Below are positions 7,395 through 13,887 of a stretch of 13,887 nucleotides of DNA, one piece after another (positions within the stretch are counted from its first letter, which is position 1; each line of letters opens with the position of its first letter). The DNA comes from Patescibacteria group bacterium UBA2023 (GTDB lineage: Bacteria > Patescibacteriota > Gracilibacteria > BD1-5 > UBA2023). A program made the position numbers and the translations under genes. The notes below the pieces were generated by a model. It had not been told where the DNA came from and searched no databases. It was given only the letters and a program-made list of their open reading frames with translations. The stretch spans positions 1 through 13,887 of the forward strand of contig DDBV01000005.1 of assembly GCA_002335145.1 (NCBI GenBank), written 5' to 3'.

Positions 7395-10300
7395 CTAGGC
7401 AATCTTCGGTTTGCGAGATTTGGCGTAGATTTCAGCACATTCGACAAAGGTATCGGTGAAATTCTTACGGTTCGAATTATCTCCGAAGTAGGCCATGGAA
7501 GCTTTCGGGAGATCGGATAATACCGATGAAAGATTGAAGACCCCAAACCAAAAATTATTCAGCACGATCGATGTGGCAAGTTGTCACTTCGGAAGATCGG
7601 AGCCACTGTTTTCTCCGTCACTCTTCATTGTTCCGTCGAGTCCAGCTCGGAGAACCTGGGGAAGCCTCTTCGAGACTTCTTGCATGAGCGAGAATATTTT
7701 TGTTGACATATCAGCCATCTTCTCCCTACTCGGGAGAGCCGCGCGCTCGATATTTTCCACAAATGCCCTTCATTCGCGTATAAGCTCCGTAGCTCCAGGA
7801 GTATCCCGAAGGAGCGCCTGAATTGCCCCAAGATTATCTACCGAAGCGCGCTCAAGCTCCGAGAGCTTGCGACCATCCATGGATCGGCGAAATTTCTCGG
7901 GATCGATAGCAAGCGCGATATCGATTCCAAGTTGTTCCATTCAAGATCTCTCTCATCGCGCCATCGACTGAATCTCATTGCGATGAGACCGGAGTATCCG
8001 TACGAAATCAACGGGAGCAATGCTTGAGAGGATCGCATGGATATTTTCGCCGAGCGGCGCACCAAAAACTTTTGTCGACAGGAGACTGTCGATGTCCGTA
8101 CCAGGAAGTGCTTGTGACGCGATCGATCGGAAATTCGATGCGAATCTGGTAGGCCCGTCTGGCCCTTGGAATCAATCAATCGTTCGATAAGCGAGGCGCG
8201 CAAGGTTGTCGAGCATCGATTCGCTTACGATTATGGCACCACTTTCTGTCGGGGTTTTTCCCGATTTCGAGAGCAACAAGGCTTCCGAAACGATTCCAGA
8301 TTCCGCGAGGGATGCCATGAATTTCGCTCGTTTCGGCTCCGGAACAGATTCATAGAGGCTGGCCGCAAGCTCGAGGATGCGCTCCTGGGTACGCTGGTTT
8401 CCCGTATCGAGCCGTCACGAGAGAGCTTCGTTTATCAGTTGTACGGCATTGGAGGAAGAAAGTGCTCGGGCCATAGCATCGGGACGTATATCACGAATGA
8501 CAATATCCAAGCCCTTTCCGAGAAGCGTTCCGAGAGGGCCGGCAATGGTTTTGGTAACTCACCCGAATGTCTCGGAATCAAGACTCCCGCGAGCAGCATA
8601 GAGAAGCCGTACACCCTCGCGAATATCTGACACTTCGAGTGCGGCAGATTTTCAAGATTGTTGCGGACGTGCGTCAGGAGTGGCGATCATCCGCGAGAGA
8701 ATCCCTTGTTTCCGAAGTTCATCCACAAGCGAATCCAGGCGATCTTTCGGGAGCTGTTCGATTAGTTGTTTTCCAGATGCGAGTATATCCGCGAGACGGA
8801 CTTCTGCGGGATTCTTCGCAGCGAGCTGGGAAAATGAACGCATGACGCACTCTTTCGGAATCATGCGAACAAATAACTCGGCAGTACGAATCACGTCGGC
8901 ATCGGTCATGCGACCAATCTGCTCGATTCCGAGAGCCGAAAGAACCGCTTTCGCGATAGACGGATTCTGTCGGATCTGTTCGTAGGCGGTCTCTACCGAG
9001 AGGCGGAGTCCCTCCTGTCGTGCTTCTGCCGAGACGAGCGGTGACCCGATCCCCTGTGAGGCAAGTTCGGATATGATACTTTTGATCTCGTTCGCATAGT
9101 CGGCAGATTTCGCGACACGTGACCCCGCACCAGAAATGATCCGCTCCACCAGCCCCGCAAATCTCGGATTCGAGAGCATTGAATCCAGGAGCGAGCCAAA
9201 TGCCGCTTCGTCTCATTCGCGAATTACGAGTCATGCTTGTCGCATGAATACAACAGCCTCGGAACGATTCTCCTGGAGAAAAGACCGAACTGATTCGATT
9301 CCTACACTGATCAGCTCTCGACCGGTCAGATTTCATCCGGTTTCCACAGCTCCGCCAGACAGTTTGGCTCGAAATATTCCCCCAAGATCAGAGGCGACCC
9401 GTCCGGCAAGTCGCTCCTGAAAAGATCACCCTCGCAGTGTCTGCACATGTTCCTGCGGCAAGGTAATGCGCGAAGGCATGGCTCCCATCATGCTGTCGCG
9501 CATGCGTGCCACATCCTGTGCCACGTTCATGGAAACAATCTGCCGTATCCGACTAAAAAGCGCGCCTCATGCGGCATCGATGTTTTGTTCGAGAATCTTA
9601 TTCTCGCGCATGAATTTGACGACGGACTCGACAGTCTCGAACGTTTCGCCACGAAATCGCGAAGCGACATACTCCTGGGCTCACCCGCGATTTGCCCAAA
9701 CGGTAGCGAACGCCGCTCACCAGTCGTCCACCTTGTATATAGCACTCCACGCGCTCGATGCGGTATCAATGATTGTGTCGAGCGTTCATGATTCGTTTTT
9801 GTTTTCGGTCGCAAGGTTCTGCAAGAATGGCCGAATAACGCTCGCGACCGCACGATCGAGGCGATCGGCTGGAATCTTATCAGCCAAATTTGCCACATCC
9901 CGCAAAAGCGCATCGAAGTAGGATGTCAGCCGTGCATCGTCGATCGTTTCGGTCGTAACGCAATCAACTCATTCGAGAATTCGATCGGCGAGCGCGGCGC
10001 GATCCTCCGGCGTAAGACCGGAACGATCGTCCACGAGCGAGACGAGATCATGAAACATCGGGTTACTTCGTACGGCTGCAAGTTTCGAGGCATCCGATAT
10101 TAGGGCACTCGCATTTTGTGGCGTCACGAGAGATCGCAGGAATGCGGCTCCGGCATTGGCAATACGCAGACTCGCTTTTTGGCTTTCGTTTTCTTCCGGA
10201 GATACTCCAGAGAGCATGAGAAAATCCCCACGGCACGAAGAAAAGAATCGATCGAGTCACTCAATAACGCGAGTCTTATCCACGGTTCGCAAGACTTCCG

Positions 10301-11237
10301 GAGGTGAATCCTTGAAAAATCCGAGAAGATCGGGAAATTTCGCGAGAAAATCCTTGATTCACGGATCGGCTTCCATCCGTTCTATGACCTCGCGCATCCG
10401 TGCTGGTACCCCCGGATCATCAGCCTGAGCGAAATCAAGCAACATTCCCACGCTTCCACGAACCATGACCCGGGCCGTATCATAGAGATTCCCACGAGAT
10501 TTCTCGGACTCAGGATTCTCATGCTCGTTCGGGAAGAGTCGATTGACTGAGTAGCGAATCAGTCGTTTTCCGTTTTCCGGAGGAATCAGGAAATTTTCGA
10601 TAAGTGGAGTCGAGAGTCCTTTCAATGGGTGCTCTGGGGGCAGTCCCGCATCAATCTCTGCGAGAGTACCGACGACTTCCGCATGGAGATGGTCTATTCC
10701 GAATTGGATTCCTTCGGGACTCGAGAGGTGGCCGACTCCGCGCTCTACAATCTTCCGCACCGCCACGTCAAGCAGCTCCTTGGCTCCGGTACTTTCGGCT
10801 ACGGTCTCGGCAACATATGGAGCCTTGAGTGCTGTATACCGGGAATAGAGCGCGTCCGAGAATGTCGCATCGATTTTCGTATTCGGTCCGTCATGCAGGC
10901 GGACGAGCGCGCTCGCGAGACAAACCTCTTTTGGGCCAGACTCCGGAGAAAATCCGCCGCGTTCGAGCTCCCGATAGAGGGCTTCTCCGAGAGATTTTTT
11001 CGCTGAGGCGTCTGCGGATGCTGCATCAATGGCCGACTCGGCCTTCTCGGTATCCGGATCAGGAAAACGCAGAAGCGTCTTCAGTCCGTCAAGATCCACC
11101 GTGGGAGATTTTGCGGCTTCTGGCATGTTTGCGATACCCCTGGGAGAATCGGTGGGCACCGTCATGCGCTCGGGAGGCCGCGAGACACTCGGAGGTTTCG
11201 GCTTCGGACGGGGTATTGGCGGAGATTCGGGAGACAT
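7395..11237 (-). CDS. Very large helical protein of unknown function (1280 aa), Pro-rich N-terminus, 19 TGA-Gly codons
   Basis: A single uninterrupted frame runs from ATG 11237 to TAG 7395-7397 once TGA is Gly. TGA codons start at plus-strand positions 10359, 10257, 9969, 9786, 9717, 9681, 9567, 9426, 9333, 9231, 9213, 8652, 8559, 8415, 8172, 7953, 7941, 7770 and 7584. Residues 1-45 are Pro-rich and probably disordered (PPIPRPKPKPPSVSRPPER). The rest is a long series of amphipathic helices with few aromatics and no obvious TM segment, signal peptide, nucleotide-binding loop or Cys cluster. Loosely recurring helix pairs, such as segments around residues 290-420 and 500-800 with LL..I..R patterns, suggest an alpha-solenoid-like scaffold. 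I could not define a repeat unit by eye. The C-terminus is basic (CEIYAKSRKPKIA). It has its own promoter and is monocistronic. ATG 11273 is in frame but overlaps the -10. Under the standard code it would appear as many unrelated fragments. Function unknown. Confidence 0.85.
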
Positions 11238-11263
11238 GATTGCGAAATGTCGAAGACTCGATG

Positions 11264-11293
11264 ATTGTATCATACTCTTCTATCGACTGTCAA
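11264..11293 (-). promoter_or_regulatory. Candidate sigma70 promoter for the 1280-aa gene
   Basis: Minus strand consensus TTGACA (11288-11293), 18-bp spacer, TACAAT (11264-11269). The -10 is 26 nt from ATG 11237. This fixes the start at 11237 rather than at the in-frame ATG 11273. Confidence 0.65.
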
Positions 11294-11360
11294 AGATCGG
11301 CTCATTAATGCCCCCTTAACGACCTATGGCCATGATTTGTCCATCATCTCTCTCCTGCCT

Positions 11361-12260
11361 ATGTACGCACTCGTCGCAGAAAACGTCTCAAAAACCTACG
11401 AAAATGGAACCAACGCGCTTAAGGGTGTCACACTTTCCATAGAAGAGTGAGATTTTTTTGCCCTGCTTTGAGCGAATGGTGCGGGCAAAACCACGTTTAT
11501 CGGCATCATGACGAGTCTCGTGAGCAAGACTGGCGGAACACTAAAGATTTTTGATCATGACATAGACCGTGATCCTAATAACGCAAAACTCCGACTGGGA
11601 GTCGTTCCCCAGGAATTCAATTTCAATATGTTCGAGAAGGTCATCGATATTGTCACCGACCAGGCCGGATACTATGGGATTCCTCGTTCCGAAGCATTAC
11701 CGAGGGCACATGAACTGCTCGAAGCACTTGATCTCGGAAACAAGAAAAATGCCGTGGCGCGAACGCTCTCGGGTGGCATGAAACGCCGCCTCATGATCGC
11801 GAGAGCACTTATCCATCGTCCGCGAATTCTCATTCTCGACGAGCCAACAGCCGGTGTAGATGTGGAGTTGCGGCATGGTATGTGGAAATACCTCAAACAC
11901 CTCAATGAGGAAGAGGGAGTGACGATCGTACTGACGACACACTATTTGGAAGAAGTCGAACAACTTTGTCGCCATGCGGCATTTATTCGCGAAGGGGCGG
12001 TCATTCTCAATGATACAGTCAAAAATCTCCTCTCACACCAGCAAAACACCTCGTATCGGATCGAGACTGAGTCACTCTCCTCGGATCTTCCAGTAAATCG
12101 CTATGGCCTACGTGCAATAGATGAGACCACCGTGGAAGCCACTCTCTCCAGGTCCGACACAATAAATGATCTCGTGGCCCTTCTCTCGGAAAAGGGCATA
12201 GTAATAAAGAATATCAATCCAAAAGGAAACCGACTTGAAGAGCTTTTCATATCAAAATAA
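11361..12260 (+). CDS. ABC-2 type exporter, ATP-binding subunit (YadG-like)
   Basis: Cytoplasmic ATPase that powers the permease encoded 9 nt downstream. The 299-aa product has Walker A GANGAGKT (37-44), Q-loop GVVPQEF, signature LSGGMKRRLMIARAL (from 136), Walker B ILILDEP (156-162, E161 catalytic), D-loop AGVD and the switch His (TTHYLEE, H194). A C-terminal regulatory tail follows. Two TGA codons (11448-11450 and 11469-11471) encode Gly30 and Gly37; Gly37 is the first residue of Walker A, so the Gly reading is needed for a working ATPase. The sequence around LSGGMKRR and YLEEVEQLC resembles the YadG/NodI/CcmA-like group of drug or polysaccharide exporters. The substrate cannot be inferred. 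No SD and no convincing promoter were found in the 123-nt gap upstream. Confidence 0.93.
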
Positions 12261-12269
12261 TCACCTCAC

Positions 12270-13046
12270 ATGATCAATGCCTCCGTTGCATTCGTTGCGT
12301 TTCGCACCATCGTCCGCAAAGAAGTGGTCCGATTCATGCGTATCTGGACCCAGACGCTCCTACCATCCGCTATTACGCAGTCCCTCTACTTCCTGATTTT
12401 TGGAGCGTTCATCGGATCGCAGATTGCTCCGGTGAAAGGCGTTTCGTATATGGCATTCATTATTCCGGGTATCGTCATGATGGCGATTATCATGAATTCA
12501 TATCTCAACGTGGCATCGAGTTTTTTCGGAGCGAAATTCCAACGCCACGTAGAAGAACTTCTTGTCTCCCCCACCCCGGACTGGGTCATACTCTCCGGCT
12601 ACGTGGCTGGTGGAGTCCTTCGGGGGATGCTTGTTGGATTGATCGTTTTCGCTGTTTCATGGGCTTTTGTTCATCCAACGATTGCTCACCCCTTCATTAT
12701 CCTACTCTTCGGCATCCTCACAGCCCTCGTGTTTTCGCTCGGAGGATTCGTGAATGCGATTTTTGCCCGAAAATTCGATGATGTGAGCATCGTCCCAACC
12801 TTCATTCTCACACCGCTTACGTATCTCGGGGGTGTCTTTTATAGTATCGACCAGCTTCCCGAGTTTTGGCGGACAATCTCGCACGCGAATCCCATTGTCT
12901 ACATGGTAGATGGCTTCCGCTACGGATTCTATGGTTTCACCGATATATCCGTTTGGATCAGCGCGGCGGTGCTGCTCGGATTCTCGGTCGTACTCACGAT
13001 GGTTGCGCTCTGGCTCCTGCGGCGCGGTACTGGCATGAGAACCTAA
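12270..13046 (+). CDS. ABC-2 type exporter, permease subunit (YadH-like)
   Basis: Inner-membrane permease partner of the preceding ATPase. The 258-aa product has a short cytoplasmic N-terminus with an amphipathic segment (FRTIVRKEVVRFMRIW), then six hydrophobic segments. Conserved ABC-2 features include PGIVMMAIIMNSYLNVA, FGAKFQRHVEELLVSPTP in the coupling-helix region, TPLTYLGGVFYSIDQLPEFW and NPIVYMVDGFRYGFYG. These last segments match the ABC2 signature seen in YadH and NodJ. Length is typical for the family. It contains no TGA codon. It starts 9 nt after the ATPase stop without an SD and is probably translationally linked. No clear terminator lies between its stop and the convergent gene at 13119. 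Confidence 0.93.
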   Translation: MINASVAFVAFRTIVRKEVVRFMRIWTQTLLPSAITQSLYFLIFGAFIGSQIAPVKGVSYMAFIIPGIVMMAIIMNSYLNVASSFFGAKFQRHVEELLVSPTPDWVILSGYVAGGVLRGMLVGLIVFAVSWAFVHPTIAHPFIILLFGILTALVFSLGGFVNAIFARKFDDVSIVPTFILTPLTYLGGVFYSIDQLPEFWRTISHANPIVYMVDGFRYGFYGFTDISVWISAAVLLGFSVVLTMVALWLLRRGTGMRT

Positions 13047-13118
13047 AACACGCCCTTCCTGGCTTTCCTTGAATTTTGCGAATAACTTTTTCGTCACTGA
13101 AGAACGTTGCCGAGGATC

Positions 13119-13442
13119 TTAGTTTGAAAAAATTTCTTCCCCATCCTCGTCTTCTTCCTCGTCAAATTCTTCGATTTTCCACAGTGACGAGAGACTCCCC
13201 CGCTCAGCAAGGTATCCAGGGCCGATGGACAGGGCCGTGACGAGAGACGAATCACGCTCTGCGAGATGATGGGTACAGGCAATATGCGCTCAATCAATCT
13301 CCTCATGGTCCCACTGCCCACAAAGCACCTGCCGAACACCATCGATTTTCGAATGGATCACCAGAAGCGCGGGACGCTCTCAGGAAAACACGTGAGAACA
13401 GGTAATAGCTCCTTCTTCGGGATGTTCGTGGGAATCAGCCAT
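13119..13442 (-). CDS. Small conserved-looking acidic protein with Cys/His motif, function unknown
   Basis: A 107-aa protein, visible only with TGA as Gly (13380-13382 and 13290-13292). It begins MADSHEHPEEGAITCSHVFS, continues ERPALLVIHSKIDGVRQVLC and GQWDHEEIDGAHIACTHHL, then AERDSSLVTALSIGPGYLAE, and ends in a strongly acidic tail (KIEEFDEEEDEDGEE). The order CSHV...LCGQWDHEE...ACTHHLAERDSSL...PGYLAERGS..W recalls small uncharacterised bacterial proteins of the type C-x-H-V...dG.w.flCG..H.......v....l...D.sl. I cannot name the Pfam family. The Cys and His residues could bind a metal. It has its own promoter, no SD, and converges on the ABC permease with a 72-nt gap. The start at 13442 is the only ATG before the conserved part. 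Confidence 0.75.
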
Positions 13443-13474
13443 AACGCTGTATGAGATCGGAAATATTGCCCGGT

Positions 13475-13502
13475 ATTGTATCTGTCCATGGATGGATGGC
13501 AA
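13475..13502 (-). promoter_or_regulatory. Candidate sigma70 promoter for the small acidic protein gene
   Basis: Minus strand TTGCCA (13497-13502), 16-bp spacer, TACAAT (13475-13480). The -10 is 32 nt from ATG 13442. It overlaps the first codons assigned to the divergent gene at 13492, so one of the two assignments may need shifting. Confidence 0.5.
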
Positions 13503-13887
13503 GAATAGACCTCGGAAGGTTCATTGGAGAATTGAAAAAAAACAGTATTGATTGGGCGAAAGCATCCTCTACAAACAGGTATCGATAGCAATCGATACCT
13601 ACTGTGAGGCCTCATACCTAAGATGATTCATTGGCATCACCGCCATCAAGGCAATGGTAAATTCAAGAAAACGCTCTACGGAAGAAGTCGAAGCTCTGAC
13701 ACTCAATTCTTTTGAATTTTTCAGTATGACCCCCGACCTTCGAGAAAGTCCGAAATGCGGTACTCGAATCTGAGAAACACCCTTACATGCCACAACTGAT
13801 ATACACACGTCCTGTCCCGTGTGTTTTCATGACACAAGACAGGTAGGTGATCTCGTATCTTGAAAATTGACATCTGTACCTACAAGA
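13492..13887 (+). CDS. Unrecognised partial protein, open only with TGA as Gly (runs off the right edge)
   Basis: 132 codons from ATG 13492 to the window end with no TAA or TAG. TGA codons at 13549, 13624, 13771 and 13861 are read as Gly. The product reads naturally: MDGKNRPRKVHWRIEKKQYG, then GESILYKQVSIAIDTYCEAS, LRGFIGITAIKAMVNSRKRS, TEEVEALTLNSFEFF, SPKCGTRIGETP and TSCPVCFHDTRQVGDLVSGK. KCG (C89) followed by CPVCFH (C108, C111, H113) could be part of a zinc-binding site, but the expected fourth ligand spacing is not canonical. The frame is also open upstream of 13492 to beyond 13441, without an ATG, so the start is uncertain. The DNA is AT-richer than most of the window. Other frames here are shorter or less protein-like. 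No family recognised; it could still be a chance open frame. Confidence 0.5.
13578..13599. repeat. Perfect inverted repeat (9-bp arms, 4-nt loop)
   Basis: GGTATCGAT (13578-13586), AGCA, ATCGATACC (13591-13599). A further ACA/TGT pairing is possible across a 3-nt bulge. No T-run follows on either strand, so it does not look like a terminator. It lies inside the putative right-edge gene, where it would encode VSIAIDT. Each arm contains ATCGAT. Confidence 0.7.
13803..13843 (+). other. Two overlapping, mutually exclusive hairpins
   Basis: Hairpin 1 is ACACACG (13803-13809) with CGTGTGT (13818-13824), followed by TTT. Hairpin 2 pairs CCTGTC (13811-13816) with GACAGG (13838-13843), with inner GTGT/ACAC pairing. 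They share bases, so only one can form at a time. They lie inside the putative gene at 13492, so both may be incidental. Confidence 0.3.

Noticed and set aside
7838..8203. Minus-strand frame that could suggest a separate gene or a frameshift in the giant gene
   Set aside because: It is in another phase; the main frame continues without TAA or TAG through this stretch to 7395 once TGA is Gly.
8719..9336. Minus-strand open frame of 205 codons rich in Arg, Ser and Cys
   Set aside because: It is an offset frame within the 1280-codon gene; low-complexity RS/RC composition marks it as a shadow.
10829..11239. Plus-strand 136-codon frame opposite the N-terminal part of the giant gene
   Set aside because: Antisense shadow rich in Arg and Pro; the minus strand carries the promoter and a long open frame.
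13451..13588. 45-codon plus-strand ORF starting MRSEILPGIV
   Set aside because: It overlaps the more protein-like frame from 13492 and the promoter of the minus gene; no supporting signal.
13599..13808. 69-codon minus-strand ORF and a 65-codon minus-strand frame (13676-13873)
   Set aside because: Both are antisense to the right-edge frame, which has better composition and well-placed Gly codons; no promoter or motif supports them.
13740..13860. Possible tRNA or structured RNA near the right edge
   Set aside because: TTCGA-type motifs are present, but no acceptor, anticodon or T-arm pairing could be built on either strand.
1..13887. Pseudogenisation or sequencing errors as the cause of split genes
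   Set aside because: Breaks are always TGA, never TAA or TAG, the phase never shifts, and the interrupted positions match conserved Gly.
1..13887. TGA as Trp (code 4) or selenocysteine
   Set aside because: TGA falls on invariant Gly of Walker A and GHKL boxes; Trp positions use TGG; there are far too many sites for Sec.
1..13887. CRISPR array, insertion sequence or prophage
   Set aside because: No regularly spaced direct repeats, transposase-like translation, terminal inverted repeats or phage genes were seen.

Overview
The window reads sensibly only if TGA is translated as glycine (genetic code 25). About 49 in-frame TGA codons fall inside otherwise uninterrupted genes on both strands. Several sit at invariant glycines: the first Gly of the ABC ATPase Walker A loop, and the G1 and G2 boxes of a GHKL ATPase. 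Code 25 is known from Candidatus Gracilibacteria (BD1-5) and Absconditabacteria (SR1), so this is most likely a chromosomal segment from one of these reduced-genome CPR/Patescibacteria lineages. Under the standard code the same DNA would look like a field of frameshifted or truncated pseudogenes. No tRNA, rRNA, CRISPR array or insertion sequence was seen.

Layout. (1) 1-1557, minus: N-terminal 519 codons of a UvrD/PcrA-type helicase. (2) 1709-2242, plus: a small AT-rich gene for a stand-alone GHKL (RsbW-like) ATPase, extremely rich in TGA-Gly. (3) 2256-3764, minus: a YggT-like membrane protein followed by FtsW, forming a cell envelope/division operon. (4) 3920-4969, plus: a four-TM protein with a bacterial-PH-like domain. 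(5) 5087-5641, plus: a single-TM anchored protein. (6) 5751-6533, plus: RsmA/KsgA. (7) 6622-7107, minus: RuvC, opposed by a 46-aa ORF at 7185-7325 on plus. (8) 7395-11237, minus: one unbroken 1280-aa helical protein of unknown function with 19 TGA codons and a proline-rich start. (9) 11361-13046, plus: an ABC-2 type exporter pair resembling YadG/YadH. (10) 13119-13442, minus: a small conserved-looking acidic protein. (11) 13492 to the right edge, plus: an unrecognised AT-richer partial gene that is open only under code 25.

How the genes work together. DNA repair and recombination (UvrD, RuvC), rRNA maturation (RsmA), division and envelope growth (FtsW, YggT-like) and membrane export (ABC pair) are core functions, interleaved with lineage-specific unknowns. 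Most genes have their own sigma70-type promoter, usually with a 16-bp spacer and a -10 about 25-35 nt before the start codon. No start in the window has a recognisable Shine-Dalgarno sequence. The main points of interest are the 1280-aa protein, the TGA-saturated GHKL ATPase, the gene at the right edge, and the uniform lack of SD sites.
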